The notes: generated by a model from the sequence alone, not told the origin. A DNA stretch of 64,000 nucleotides from Cerasicoccus frondis (GCA_031296915.1 JAVDPC010000024.1:1-64000), one strand, 5' to 3'; shown: positions 1 to 8,785, numbered from the stretch's first letter. Translations and numbers: made by a program.

Positions 1-92
1 GCGCTTTTGCGCGCACGGCTCAATCGCTCCAGCTCAGCGCGGTCTGAATCGTTCAAATCTATGGGCTCACTCGGGCGGCCTGGTCGTGCCAT
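1..92 (-). CDS. IS630-type transposase, N-terminal fragment cut by window edge
   Basis: A minus-strand frame opens with ATG at 92 and runs open to the window edge, giving 30 residues. It begins MARPGRPSEPIDLNDSDRAE and continues with a basic helix. This basic Pro/Arg start followed by a 'D/E-R-A-E-L-E-R-L' helix is typical of the N-terminal helix-turn-helix of IS630/Tc1-mariner transposases. The catalytic DDE domain would lie outside the window, so identity rests on a short stretch. Other helix-turn-helix proteins are possible. Confidence 0.5.
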   Translation of the reverse strand, partial: MARPGRPSEPIDLNDSDRAELERLSRARKS

Positions 93-145
93 GAACGTAG
101 AATGATGCATAGTATGGTTTTGCCAAGAACTAAGCTAACGGAACA

Positions 146-442
146 CTAGGCATTCGCGACCAGCCCGAGCACTCCGGGAAAGTAAGCCTCGACTTCCTCT
201 TCACGGACTGAGCTCAGGCACTTTGCCCCAACAACGCGTGTTTCGATCAGGCCGGAGCCGCGTAAGACCTCCATGTGATGAGACAACGTTGCCTTGGAAA
301 CTTCGACTGGCAGTTCATTGCAGGCAAGGTTGGGCTGATCCAGAAGCGCCCGCATGATGGTAATGCGGCATGGGTCCGAAAGCGCATGCATCACCGTCGG
401 CAGCTCTACTTGCTTCAACTCAGGGTGTTCGTAAGTCTTCAT
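146..442 (-). CDS. ArsR-family winged-helix transcriptional repressor
   Basis: A 98-residue single-domain protein. Residues 14-90 form an ArsR-type winged helix: 'MHALSDPCRITIMRALL' is the classic opening, 'SKATLSHHMEVLRGSGLIE' is the recognition helix, and the wing follows. It lacks the metal-binding ELCVCDL motif of arsenic or cadmium sensors and has only scattered cysteines, so the inducer is unknown; an electrophile or redox signal is my inference. The ATG at 442 has an AGGA-type ribosome site about 8 bases upstream. It diverges from an old-yellow-enzyme gene, with two matching inverted repeats between them, so it probably represses both itself and that operon. Confidence 0.9.
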   Translation of the reverse strand: MKTYEHPELKQVELPTVMHALSDPCRITIMRALLDQPNLACNELPVEVSKATLSHHMEVLRGSGLIETRVVGAKCLSSVREEEVEAYFPGVLGLVANA

Positions 443-462
443 TTTTCCTATCCTCTAAAATA

Positions 463-480
463 GTTCGAAAAAATGCGAAC
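463..480. promoter_or_regulatory. Candidate ArsR operator 1 (GTTC-N10-GAAC)
   Basis: GTTC at 463-466 and GAAC at 477-480 are perfect inverted half-sites 10 bases apart. The symmetry extends to AGTTCG/CGAACT (462-467 and 476-481). The site lies 20 bases upstream of the ArsR start codon, a good place for autorepression. A second site with the same geometry lies 51 bases away. Binding is inferred. Confidence 0.5.
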
Positions 481-509
481 TTCAATTTGACGCGCTAGTT
501 TTCCTCGAA

Positions 510-535
510 TATTGTTCGATGAAATTAGAACAATA
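510..535. promoter_or_regulatory. Candidate ArsR operator 2 (TATTGTTC-N10-GAACAATA)
   Basis: An 8-base perfect inverted repeat: TATTGTTC (510-517) and GAACAATA (528-535), with the same GTTC-N10-GAAC core as the site at 463-480. It ends four bases before the ATG of the alkene reductase at 539, so an occupied site would block transcription or translation initiation. The core centres are 51 bases apart, about five helical turns, which would put both sites on the same DNA face. Confidence 0.5.
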
Positions 536-538
536 ATT

Positions 539-1612
539 ATGAGCGACACCATTTCTGAAAAATCGATTCTCTTGTCTCCACTGCAAGTAGGCGCCTGGGA
601 ACTGCCCAACCGCATAATCATGGCCCCCCTCACCCGCTGCCGTTCAAACGAAGGCCGCGTGCCCAACGCCATGATGGCCGAGTATTACCAGCAACGCGCG
701 ACAGCGGGCTTGATCATTACTGAGGCCACCTCAGTCGACCCGATGGGCGTCGGCTACCCGGACACGCCGGGCATCTGGAGCGATGAGCAGGTCGAAGGCT
801 GGAAGCTCATCACCGACGCCGTGCACGCCAAGGGCGGCCGCATCATTATGCAGCTATGGCATGTGGGTCGCATCTCGGACCCGATTTACTTGAATGGCGC
901 CCTCCCCGTCGCCCCGAGCGCGATCAAGCCCGCAGGCCACGTCAGTCTCGTCCGTCCGATGAAGGACTTTGAGACCCCGCGCGCCTTGGAAGTTTCAGAG
1001 ATCAAGGACATCGTCGAAGCCTATCGAAAGGGGGCGGAAAACGCTAAACGCGCTGGCTTTGACGGCGTGGAATTGCATGGCGCGAATGGCTACCTGCTCG
1101 ACCAATTCCTCCAAGACTCCACCAACCACCGCACAGACGAATACGGCGGCTCCATTGAAAACCGCGCCCGACTGATGCTGGAGGCCGTCGACGCTGCGAT
1201 CTCCGTGTGGGGTCCGGATCGCGTTGGCCTGCACATCGCTCCCAAGGCCGACATACACGACATGGGCGACAGCGACTTGCCCGCGACCTTTGGCTATGTG
1301 GCCGAGGCCATGCAAGAGCGCGGCATTGCGTTCATTTTTGCCCGCGAATCACAGGAAGAGCCCCGCATTTATCCGCAGCTCAAGGCCAAGTTTGGCGGCG
1401 TGCTCGTGACCAATCAACAGCTCGACGCCGCAACTGCGGAATCCGTTATCCTGCAAGGTGATGCCGACGCCGCATCATGGGGCAAAGATTTCATCGCCAC
1501 GCCCGACTTGGTGCGCCGTCTCGCCGAAGGTTTGCCCCTCAACGAACATCGCCCAGACACGTTTTACACCTCTGGGCCCGAGGGTTACATCGATTATCCT
1601 TTCGCAGACTAA
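539..1612 (+). CDS. Alkene reductase, old yellow enzyme family (NemA-like)
   Basis: A 357-residue FMN-dependent TIM-barrel oxidoreductase that would reduce activated C=C bonds or nitro groups using NAD(P)H. Diagnostic segments are 'APLTRCRSNEG' near the N-terminus, 'QLWHVGRIS', the substrate-binding HGANGY (about residue 179, the His/Asn pair of NemA), and 'DEYGGSIENRARL'. The frame is open from a TTG at 512, but the ATG at 539 gives the expected family N-terminus (MSDTISEKSILLSPLQVG). It is 15 bases from the SDR gene on the same strand, suggesting an operon for electrophile or quinone detoxification under the divergent ArsR repressor. Confidence 0.93.
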   Translation: MSDTISEKSILLSPLQVGAWELPNRIIMAPLTRCRSNEGRVPNAMMAEYYQQRATAGLIITEATSVDPMGVGYPDTPGIWSDEQVEGWKLITDAVHAKGGRIIMQLWHVGRISDPIYLNGALPVAPSAIKPAGHVSLVRPMKDFETPRALEVSEIKDIVEAYRKGAENAKRAGFDGVELHGANGYLLDQFLQDSTNHRTDEYGGSIENRARLMLEAVDAAISVWGPDRVGLHIAPKADIHDMGDSDLPATFGYVAEAMQERGIAFIFARESQEEPRIYPQLKAKFGGVLVTNQQLDAATAESVILQGDADAASWGKDFIATPDLVRRLAEGLPLNEHRPDTFYTSGPEGYIDYPFAD

Positions 1613-1627
1613 AACGGAGACTCAACT

Positions 1628-2416
1628 ATGGACCTGAAACTTTCCAATCAAGTCGCGCTCGTCAGTGCTTCCAGCTCCGGCATTGGCCTGGGCATCGCGC
1701 AGTCCCTGGCTGCCGAAGGCGCTACGGTCGTAGTCAATGGCCGTACAGAAGCAAGTGTGGAAGCGGGCATTGAAGCAATTCTGACCGAGCAGCCGGACGC
1801 CAAGCTGATCGCGCTAGTCGCCAACGCCGCAACAGCCGAAGGCTGCGCACACATCATCGAAGCACTGCCCGAAGTCGATATACTCGTGAACAACCTCGGC
1901 ATCTTTGAAGCCGTGGGCTTCTTTGACGAAACCGACGCGGATTGGCAGCGGTTTTTCGAAACCAACATCATGTCCGGCGTCCGCCTGACGCGGCATTACC
2001 TCAAGGGGATGCTTGAACGTGACCAAGGCCGCGTGATCTTCATTTCGAGCGAATCAGGAATCAGCCCGGCGCCGGAAATGGCCCACTACAGCGCCACCAA
2101 AACGATGCAGCTCGGCATTTCCCGGGCATTAGCCGAAATGACCAAGGGCACTCGGGTGACGGTGAACAGTGTCCTCCCCGGTCCCACCTGGACGCCGGGT
2201 GTCGCTAAATTTATCAAAGATGTTTTCCCGGACCTTGACCAGGAAAGCGCAGTCAAGGCGTTCTTTGAGCAGAATCGACCGAACTCGCTGATCCAGCGGT
2301 TCATCGACCCGCGCGAAATTGGCAATATGGTGGCCTATGTGTCCAGTCCGCTGGCCTCGGTGACCAACGGCGCCAGTATCCGCGTCGAAGGCGGGCTCGT
2401 GAGCACGGCATTTTAA
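1628..2416 (+). CDS. Short-chain dehydrogenase/reductase (SDR)
   Basis: A 262-residue classical SDR. The Rossmann NAD(P) motif is at residues 13-24 (SASSSGIGLGIA, the TGxxxGxG variant with Ser first), NNLG follows (the NNAG equivalent), the catalytic Ser is in 'FISSESGIS', and Tyr/Lys are in 'YSATK' near residue 153. A GGAG ribosome site precedes the ATG. The physiological substrate cannot be read from sequence. It is co-transcribed with the alkene reductase and so probably handles related carbonyl or enone compounds. Confidence 0.9.
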   Translation: MDLKLSNQVALVSASSSGIGLGIAQSLAAEGATVVVNGRTEASVEAGIEAILTEQPDAKLIALVANAATAEGCAHIIEALPEVDILVNNLGIFEAVGFFDETDADWQRFFETNIMSGVRLTRHYLKGMLERDQGRVIFISSESGISPAPEMAHYSATKTMQLGISRALAEMTKGTRVTVNSVLPGPTWTPGVAKFIKDVFPDLDQESAVKAFFEQNRPNSLIQRFIDPREIGNMVAYVSSPLASVTNGASIRVEGGLVSTAF

Positions 2417-2468
2417 CAAGCCGCCGCCAAAAGCTTGACCTCCCGCCGCAATCGCTAGTCTAGGGCGG

Positions 2469-4301
2469 ATGGCATTATTGTTTGATCTCGGACGCCAACT
2501 AGACGCGCTGCTGCGCCAAGCCGCTCAAGGACTCGACGCCTTTAGCGATGATTTTGCGCCGGAGGTGCGCCCGGCGGACCCGCGTTTTGGCGACTTCCAG
2601 GCCAACGGCGTCCTGCCCTACGCCAAGAAAGCCAAGGCCAATCCACGCCAACTTGCCACGGATCTGGTCGATGCACTCCTGGGCTTGGACGGCTTTAACG
2701 GTGCATTGATCCAGCCGAAAAAAGGTGAAACGCCGACCATTCCCGAGGGCATGGATTACGCGCTGGAAATCGCGGGCCCGGGCTTCATTAACTTCCGCAT
2801 TGCGCCCAGTATCCTGCAGGACTGGCTCAAGGAATTCCGCGACGAGTCGTCGTTCAAGGCCGGCGCCGCCAGCCGTTTTGCGGGCCGTAAGATCATCATC
2901 GACTACCCAAGCCCGAACACCGCCAAGCAAATGCACATCGGCCACCTGCGCCCTATGGTCATCGGCGAGGCCGTGGCGCGCATCCTGGATTTCTGCGGGG
3001 CCAACGTAACCCGTGACAATCACATCGGCGACTGGGGCACGAACTTCGGCACGCTGATCATGGCGATCAAAAAGGAAGGCGTCGACCTAAGCACGCTCGG
3101 CGTAGACGCATTGCCCGAGATCGAGCGCCTCTACAAGCTGGGGAACTCGCTCGAGGAAGCTGACCCAGCGGTGCGCGACATTTCCCGCAATGAGCTGGTC
3201 TTGCTTCAGTCAGGCGATCCGGAAAATACTGCGATCTGGGAGCAGATCGTCGCCGTGTCAAACAGCGCCTTCCAACGCAACTACGACCGTCTCGGCGTAA
3301 AGCCGGACCTGACCTTGGGCGAATCTTTTTACCGCGACAAAGTTGACCGTGTTTATGATGAGTTGACCACTTGCAAGATTGCCGAAGAGAGCGATGGCGC
3401 ACTAGTCGTCTGGCACGACGAAGTGAAGAAATTTGCCCGCGACAATGAGCGCCCCTACCCGTTCAACATTCGCAAGCAGGACGGCGCGAGCAACTACGCC
3501 TCGACTGACCTCGCGACAGTGCTTTACCGCGTCGAAGAGCTCAAGGCAGACGAGGTCATCTATGTCACCGATGGCCGCCAGCAGGACCACTTCCAGCAGC
3601 TATTTCTCACGGTCGACAAGTGGTTTGCGTGCAAGGATTACCCGAAACCGCAGCTCGAGCACGTCTGGTTCGGTACGATCCTCGGCGAAGATAACAAGCC
3701 GTACAAGACCAAGTCCGGCAACGCCATGCGCTTGACCGTCCTCCTCGACGAAGCCGTGGAGCGCGCTGCTGCCGCTGCCGCTGACAAGACGAAGACGCCC
3801 GACCTCACCGACGACGAAAAAACTGCCATTGCGGAAGCCGTTGGCGTGGGCGCCGTTAAGTATGCCGATCTGTCCTCGAATCGCACGCAAGACTACGTTT
3901 TTTCATGGGACAAGATGCTTGCCTTCGAAGGCAACACCGCCCCCTACCTACAGATGCAGGGCGCGCGCATTCATGGCATTTTCCGCAAAATGGGCCTCCA
4001 GCCTGGCGCAGGCGAAGACGGCTCCTCGGGCCTCGCAACGCCGGAAGAGCTGTCGCTGGTCCGCAAGTTGATCAACTTCCCGGTTGCCCTCGAAATGGCA
4101 ATCAGCGACCTGCGCCCACACCACATTTGCACGTATCTGTTCGAGTTGGCGGGCGAATTTTCGTCGTTCTACAGCGCGAACCACGTCATGGTCGACGAGC
4201 CCGACGTCAAAGCGCGCCGCGTAATGCTCTGCGCCCGCACGCTGGCGGTCCTCGAAACCGGCATGCACCTACTGGGCATCCAGACCTTGGAGAAAATGTA
4301 G
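2469..4301 (+). CDS. argS: Arginine-tRNA ligase (ArgRS)
   Basis: A 610-residue class I aminoacyl-tRNA synthetase charging tRNA-Arg in the cytoplasm. The N-terminal additive domain (about 1-110) is followed by the catalytic Rossmann fold with HIGH motif 'MHIGHLRP' near residue 156, the ArgRS signature 'DGRQQDHFQQLF', and the degenerate KMSKS loop 'YKTKSGNAM'. The C-terminal helical anticodon-binding (DALR) domain contains 'ELAGEFSSFYSANHV'. Length and architecture are complete. A purine-rich AGGGCGG sits just before the ATG. It is separated from the convergent dgkA by a strong hairpin. Confidence 0.97.
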   Translation: MALLFDLGRQLDALLRQAAQGLDAFSDDFAPEVRPADPRFGDFQANGVLPYAKKAKANPRQLATDLVDALLGLDGFNGALIQPKKGETPTIPEGMDYALEIAGPGFINFRIAPSILQDWLKEFRDESSFKAGAASRFAGRKIIIDYPSPNTAKQMHIGHLRPMVIGEAVARILDFCGANVTRDNHIGDWGTNFGTLIMAIKKEGVDLSTLGVDALPEIERLYKLGNSLEEADPAVRDISRNELVLLQSGDPENTAIWEQIVAVSNSAFQRNYDRLGVKPDLTLGESFYRDKVDRVYDELTTCKIAEESDGALVVWHDEVKKFARDNERPYPFNIRKQDGASNYASTDLATVLYRVEELKADEVIYVTDGRQQDHFQQLFLTVDKWFACKDYPKPQLEHVWFGTILGEDNKPYKTKSGNAMRLTVLLDEAVERAAAAAADKTKTPDLTDDEKTAIAEAVGVGAVKYADLSSNRTQDYVFSWDKMLAFEGNTAPYLQMQGARIHGIFRKMGLQPGAGEDGSSGLATPEELSLVRKLINFPVALEMAISDLRPHHICTYLFELAGEFSSFYSANHVMVDEPDVKARRVMLCARTLAVLETGMHLLGIQTLEKM

Positions 4302-4304
4302 GGG

Positions 4305-4323
4305 CCGCTGGCTTTGCCAGCGG
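4305..4323. terminator. Hairpin after argS
   Basis: A perfect 8-base stem CCGCTGGC/GCCAGCGG with a TTT loop, three bases after the argS stop. No T-run follows, so on its own it is an uncertain terminator; it may protect the mRNA 3' end. Confidence 0.4.
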
Positions 4324-4536
4324 AGATTAAAGGAAAAAGATTAAAGATTAAAGTTTTGGCCTTCCTGAAGTGGGCGCTTGCTGGACTTTAACTTCGCGTT
4401 GAATGACATGGGGCAGTATCCGTTATCCCTAACGGGCACGGTTACTACTAAACATTGAGGATGGAACTGCCTGTTAAGAACAAGCAGCACTACCTCCGAT
4501 TAAGACAAAAGGTGTGGTCAGAGCATTTTGCCAAAT

Positions 4537-4569
4537 AAAAAGGGAAAGCCTGAACAGCTTCCCCTTTTT
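4537..4569. terminator. Bidirectional intrinsic terminator between argS and dgkA
   Basis: Arms 4537-4549 and 4557-4569 pair over 13 bases with one mismatch around a 7-base loop (CTGAACA). The arms begin and end with A5/T5, so the stem is followed by a U tract in both directions. It lies between convergent genes. The remaining gap, 4324-4536, shows no gene. Confidence 0.7.
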
Positions 4570-4597
4570 CCTTTAATCTTTTTCCTCTTTCCTCTCC

Positions 4598-5020
4598 TCA
4601 GAAACTAATCTGTCCGCTGCGGAGGGCTTCGGTGATCACGAGGCCCCACATGACGGCCACATTCAACAGGGCGAAGAATACCGCGCCGCTACCCATGTCT
4701 TTCGCGCGCTTGGCGAAGGGGTGCGTTTCCTGGGAGATGTAATCCACGGTCCATTCGAGGGCGGAATTCATCAGCTCCACGATGAGAACGAGAAAGATCG
4801 ACCCAATCATGAGCGCTTTGCCCAACAATCCTACAGGTAGAATGATTGCGGTGGGGATCAAAATACACGCTAAAAACGCTTCCTGCCGGAACGCAGACTC
4901 ATGCTTCAGGCTGGATCCGATGCCCTCAAATGAGTAAAACATCGCGTTCCAGATGCGTTTCAGACCGCCGCGAGACTTGTCATCGCGGACATCGGTGTGG
5001 CTTTGGTTTTCCTGCAACAT
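4598..5020 (-). CDS. dgkA: Diacylglycerol/undecaprenol kinase DgkA family
   Basis: A 140-residue integral membrane kinase. After a hydrophilic N-terminal ~35 residues it has three hydrophobic segments (about 48-68, 70-88 and 115-135). The family signature is clear: 'ELMNSALEWTVD' (E..NSAIE..VD) followed by 'AKDMGSGAVF' (K D..A.AV). It would phosphorylate diacylglycerol or undecaprenol at the cytoplasmic face. Which lipid is used cannot be decided from this. It is transcribed towards argS and stands alone. Confidence 0.92.
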   Translation of the reverse strand: MLQENQSHTDVRDDKSRGGLKRIWNAMFYSFEGIGSSLKHESAFRQEAFLACILIPTAIILPVGLLGKALMIGSIFLVLIVELMNSALEWTVDYISQETHPFAKRAKDMGSGAVFFALLNVAVMWGLVITEALRSGQISF

Positions 5021-5161
5021 GATCTATGAGTAAAAAGTTCTAGTGATAGGATGTGCGGTTAAATTTGGCAATGCAATTAGTCGACCGTTTAATACAGAAC
5101 TTAAGAAACTGCAATTGTGCTTGTGACGTGATAGAAATGCCGCAGCGTTAACCCGTTAGAC

Positions 5162-6310
5162 ATGGAACATTTACGAGATCCCCATAAAAAAGCTTACAAC
5201 GCCGGCGGCCACCTGTTCAGCATCAGTGACTTGCTCCACAGCATCACTGACCCGGAGTACATGGTGGACGGTTTGCCCCGTATTTCCGACTACCACTTTA
5301 AAGTCGGTGAGCCGATTCGCTACCGCCTCGACTCAGGCCTGGTGGCGATTCCAGGCGGTGAGGCGCTGACCCGTGAAGTTTTTGAGGACCTGATTTACCC
5401 CCTGCTTGTGCCGGATCGTGTCGCCGAATTGCAGGCTGGTGGCCCAGCCGACATCGACTGCGGCTACGAATTTGTGGGCGACGATGAAACCTACAACTTC
5501 CGTCTCAATGTGTTCATGGACCGACACGGCCCCGCCGCAACCATGCGTATGCTGCCGCCCAAGCCGCCCAGCATTGATCGCGTAGGCTTCCCCTATGACG
5601 ACATTTGGGAAGACCTCGTGAGCCTCAAACAAGGCCTGGTGCTGATTTCCGGCATCACTGGCAGTGGTAAGTCGACGACCATTTCCGCTCTACTCAACTA
5701 CATCAATGAGACGCGTGCTGACCGCATCATCACGCTCGAAGACCCCATTGAATACCTTTACGAAAGCAAGCAGGCCATGATTTCGCAGCGCGAGGTTGGC
5801 GTGCATGTGCATTCGTTTGCCCGCGGTTTGCGCAGCGCACTGCGTGAAGACCCGGACCTCATTTTTGTCGGGGAAATCCGTGACGTCGAGACCGCCGCGC
5901 TCGCCATCACCGCCGCTGAAACCGGTCACTTGGTCTTCTCCACGGTTCACACCCGCGACGCAATCGGCTCCGTCACGCGCCTGATCGATATGTTCCCGTC
6001 CGGTCGCGAGCGTGAGTTGACCACACAACTCTCCATGAACCTGCGCACCGTGATCAGCCAAAAGCTGGTGCCTCTGGCCAGTGGGCACGGCCGCATCATT
6101 GCGATGGAAGTGCTGCGCAATACCTCCGGCGTCGGCAATTTGATCCGCAGTAATAAATTGCCACAGCTTTACTCGACCATGGAAACCAAGGGAGCCGAAG
6201 GCATGCTCACCATGGAACAGGCTCTCTTGGAATTGGTTCACGAAGGCAAAATCACTCCAGAAACCGCCATCGCCTACGCCAATCGCGAAGAGATCGCTGA
6301 TCGCCTTTAA
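5162..6310 (+). CDS. PilT/PilU-like type IV pilus retraction ATPase
   Basis: A 382-residue hexameric secretion-type ATPase that would power pilus disassembly at the inner membrane. It has the Walker A GITGSGKST near residue 165, an Asp box 'TLEDPIEYLY', a His box, Walker B 'DPDLIFVGEIRD' near residue 230, and the PilT signature 'LVFSTVHTRDA' after it. The N-terminal PAS-like domain ('SDYHFKVGEPIRYR') matches the PilT layout. The AIRNLIRE motif of PilT is present only as 'VGNLIRSNKLPQLYS', so PilU or a Verrucomicrobial variant is possible. Its stop overlaps the convergent neighbour by 4 bases. Confidence 0.91.
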   Translation: MEHLRDPHKKAYNAGGHLFSISDLLHSITDPEYMVDGLPRISDYHFKVGEPIRYRLDSGLVAIPGGEALTREVFEDLIYPLLVPDRVAELQAGGPADIDCGYEFVGDDETYNFRLNVFMDRHGPAATMRMLPPKPPSIDRVGFPYDDIWEDLVSLKQGLVLISGITGSGKSTTISALLNYINETRADRIITLEDPIEYLYESKQAMISQREVGVHVHSFARGLRSALREDPDLIFVGEIRDVETAALAITAAETGHLVFSTVHTRDAIGSVTRLIDMFPSGRERELTTQLSMNLRTVISQKLVPLASGHGRIIAMEVLRNTSGVGNLIRSNKLPQLYSTMETKGAEGMLTMEQALLELVHEGKITPETAIAYANREEIADRL

Positions 6311-6924
6311 GCCGCCGAACGTAACCCGTTTGCGCGCTTCTTTTCTTGCCAGAAAAGGAGCGTTGTCGGGATTACTTGTAGCGTGACGATCATTGCCGAG
6401 AGCCACATGAGGGAATCGGCGTTGACTGTGTAAAACAGCCAAATCGAGCCGAGCCACCAGCCAATGGCGGCACCGCGTAGATATGGACGTGGATCGATCA
6501 TGCCTTGGATGAAAAAACCTACGCCCATGAGTACGGCGAATATCGCGGGCAGTAAAAAAGGGTTCAGGTCTTCCAAGCCAAAGGCAACCACAGCAAAAAT
6601 GGCCATTGCTGCAAGGCAGGCTGCCCAGATGCCACGCACCAGTCGGCTCGTCAGCGGCGTGCGGTGAAATTCCTCCAGCGTAACCTTGCCATAAACAAAA
6701 GTGCAAACGGCGCCAAAAATAAAGGAAGGCAGCCAGACAAACATGCCGCCATCAATTGGCACATTGTGCGTAATGATGGCCCATTGCAGCAAAGTGCATT
6801 TGGCGATGATGAGCCCCCAGAATACCAACAAAAGCATGCGCGACGCTGTCATCTGTGACGAACGTTCAAGCGCGATCTCCAACTCTGCATCAGAAACCGA
6901 CTTTGGAGCGACTGAAACCATCAT
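6307..6924 (-). CDS. Multi-pass membrane protein of unknown function
   Basis: A 205-residue protein with a short hydrophilic N-terminus and about six hydrophobic segments (about 29-46, 61-79, 96-114, 120-139, 150-168 and 172-190), ending in a basic tail. I recognise no family. The segment 'GFFIQGMIDPRPYLRGAAIGWWLGSIW' area resembles generic bacterial membrane proteins that sense or house small molecules, but that is not a functional call. It converges on the pilus ATPase gene with a 4-base stop overlap, which implies shared transcript ends. Confidence 0.75.
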   Translation of the reverse strand: MMVSVAPKSVSDAELEIALERSSQMTASRMLLLVFWGLIIAKCTLLQWAIITHNVPIDGGMFVWLPSFIFGAVCTFVYGKVTLEEFHRTPLTSRLVRGIWAACLAAMAIFAVVAFGLEDLNPFLLPAIFAVLMGVGFFIQGMIDPRPYLRGAAIGWWLGSIWLFYTVNADSLMWLSAMIVTLQVIPTTLLFWQEKKRANGLRSAA

Positions 6925-7015
6925 CTAAATTTAGCGAATTAAGGCCGAATTTCAATCCACGTCTCAATATGTTTTACATAATTGCATTCTGAGAGAACGG
7001 TGGCATTTTGACGCC

Positions 7016-7318
7016 ATGATTACCCACGTCGTTGTATTCTGGCTGGACAAGCCTTACGGTGAAAATCGCGAACAACTGCTGGTTGCCGCACGCAAACTCG
7101 GTGAGATTCCGGGATGTGGCAATTTTCGCGCTGGAACCGCAGTTCCCAGCCCACGCGGCGTAGTGGACGACAGTTTTGCTGTCGCCATCTCGATGGACTT
7201 CGTCGACCAAGCTGCAGCCGATGCGTATCAAGCGCATCCTGACCATTTGAAGTTCATCAACGAAGGAGTGAAGCCTTTCGTAAAGCGCTTCGTCGTTTAT
7301 GATTTTGGAGATGCCTAG
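7016..7318 (+). CDS. Dabb-domain protein (stress-responsive A/B barrel)
   Basis: A 100-residue single-domain protein starting MITHVVVFWLDKP, the usual opening of the dimeric alpha-beta barrel (Dabb) family, and containing 'FAVAISMDFVDQAAADAY' and the C-terminal 'HPDHLKFINEGVKPFVKR'. These match the family's 'D.y..hp.H..f......' segment. Dabb proteins are small cytosolic dimers, some stress-induced; the ligand is usually unknown. It lies 42 bases before the next gene's ATG and is probably co-transcribed with it. Confidence 0.9.
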   Translation: MITHVVVFWLDKPYGENREQLLVAARKLGEIPGCGNFRAGTAVPSPRGVVDDSFAVAISMDFVDQAAADAYQAHPDHLKFINEGVKPFVKRFVVYDFGDA

Positions 7319-7360
7319 GCGGCCTTGACCACAGGCAATTTTCGCAATAAACCTACCTGC

Positions 7361-8596
7361 ATGAGTGACACCCCGGATGAAGACAATTCGAAGCGCAAGC
7401 CACTGAGCGACAGGCGCACGATTGCCTCCAAATTCGACAAGAATCCGGAGAATCAACCGACACCCAAACCAGCGCCCATTACGCCTCCGATTACCCATTT
7501 CCAGGAAGGGTTTTCCATCGGCAACACGCGGCCCAAAGAAGCGAAGGCGCCCGATCCCGATGCAAACAAAACGCATGCACGCGTACAGGATTCCTCAGGG
7601 CTGAGTGGCGAAGAGCCAAGACGTGGCCGGGACTTGCTTCGGGAAGCCGTCCAACAAGCCGAAGACCAAGAGCACTCGATGCCGACCGACAATCTGCTGG
7701 AGGGCGACTCAGCCTGGGAGCGAGGCCGTCCAGTGCTCATGGTGTGCGTCTTTCTCGCCATTCTAGCTGGCGTGGGCATCTTCGCCTATAACCGATTAAC
7801 TGACCAGTCTCAGGCTTTATTAACCGATGCAGAATCCGAGTCCGCATCGTTGGTGTCGCGGCCCACCGCCAGTCGGGCCTCTGGCGTGTTGAATCCTGCG
7901 GTTGCCCAGATCGAAGACAACACGGCTGCCTTGGGCGGCTATGAACGATTGAAGCGCCTCGCCGCTGTTTCCATGCATGGCGAAATGAAGCTGGCAGATC
8001 GAACCATTCCTTTCAGTCTTTATGGACGGCGGCCTGACTACTACCGAATTACCTACGATCTGCCTGACAACACGCAACTTATCATCGGATTCGATGGCAA
8101 AAACGCCTGGCAGGAACTGAAAAAACACGGCGCCAGCATCCAGGTCTCTGAGTTGGACCCAGCGCTGAATCCATCCCTTATGCTCAATGTCGACTTCGAC
8201 CTGCCTCCGCAAAAATATCTGTTGACCGGTGAATACTCCAAAGATCGACAATCGGTGTTGCTCAATGCAGATTCTCTCACCCGGGATGTATTTGCTGGTG
8301 AGACTTACGACGTATACAAAATCCACGAGAAAGGGCGGCCCACGACCACATGCTACCAGGACATGAGCAGCAATTTAATTGCTTACACCGTCACCCGTCT
8401 GAACGGTGTGGAGCATCGTATAGCTTATGACGACTACCGCAAAGTCGACGGCGTCTACGTGTCTCATCGGCGTAAGCTTTACCTGGACGATGAATTGCAA
8501 GCGGATGTATTGATTAAAGACATCGAGTTCAACCCAGGCATTTTAATCGGGCTGTTCCAGCAGCCAACTACCCGCTCAGAACGTAATAGCGAGTAG
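7361..8596 (+). CDS. Membrane-anchored protein with LolA-like periplasmic domain
   Basis: A 411-residue protein from the ATG at 7361; an in-frame TTG 36 bases earlier is less likely. The N-terminal ~135 residues are charged, Pro-rich and probably disordered in the cytoplasm. One transmembrane segment follows (VLMVCVFLAILAGVGIFAYN, about 133-152). The periplasmic part starts with 'ALGGYERLKRLAAVSMHGEM', the opening of many LolA-fold outer-membrane lipoprotein-sorting-like proteins, and continues with beta-rich sequence including 'RRKLYLDDELQADVLIKDIEF'. Role in envelope lipid or lipoprotein handling is inferred from fold resemblance only. Confidence 0.78.
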   Translation: MSDTPDEDNSKRKPLSDRRTIASKFDKNPENQPTPKPAPITPPITHFQEGFSIGNTRPKEAKAPDPDANKTHARVQDSSGLSGEEPRRGRDLLREAVQQAEDQEHSMPTDNLLEGDSAWERGRPVLMVCVFLAILAGVGIFAYNRLTDQSQALLTDAESESASLVSRPTASRASGVLNPAVAQIEDNTAALGGYERLKRLAAVSMHGEMKLADRTIPFSLYGRRPDYYRITYDLPDNTQLIIGFDGKNAWQELKKHGASIQVSELDPALNPSLMLNVDFDLPPQKYLLTGEYSKDRQSVLLNADSLTRDVFAGETYDVYKIHEKGRPTTTCYQDMSSNLIAYTVTRLNGVEHRIAYDDYRKVDGVYVSHRRKLYLDDELQADVLIKDIEFNPGILIGLFQQPTTRSERNSE

Positions 8597-8609
8597 AACC
8601 CCATCACAT

Positions 8610-8631
8610 GCCAACCAAGATGCGGGTTGGC
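8610..8631. terminator. Weak hairpin downstream of the LolA-like gene
   Basis: A 7-base stem GCCAACC/GGTTGGC (8610-8616 and 8625-8631) with an 8-base loop, 13 bases after the stop. No T-run follows, so it is a weak candidate. Confidence 0.3.
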
Positions 8632-8785
8632 CAACTACCCACACTCTCCAGTAGAATCAGCTCAAGCGTCCAACACAGCGCAATCATTAGGAAATTGCAA
8701 AATTCTCCTTGATTCTCACCCAACATAACGCGTATAGTTAAAGCATTAATCAAACAACATATATACCTCACTTAGTATTGTTACC

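Noticed and set aside
512..538. TTG at 512 as start of the alkene reductase
   Set aside because: The extra nine residues fall within a candidate operator and precede the family's usual N-terminus; the ATG at 539 fits better.
5690..6706. A 338-residue minus-strand open frame opposite the pilus ATPase and its neighbour
   Set aside because: It is antisense to a gene with clear Walker motifs, has cysteine/His-rich unstructured composition, and spans into another real gene; a codon-bias shadow.
7820..8326. A 168-residue minus-strand open frame over the LolA-like gene
   Set aside because: It lies wholly opposite a frame with a transmembrane segment and recognisable domain, and shows no family features.
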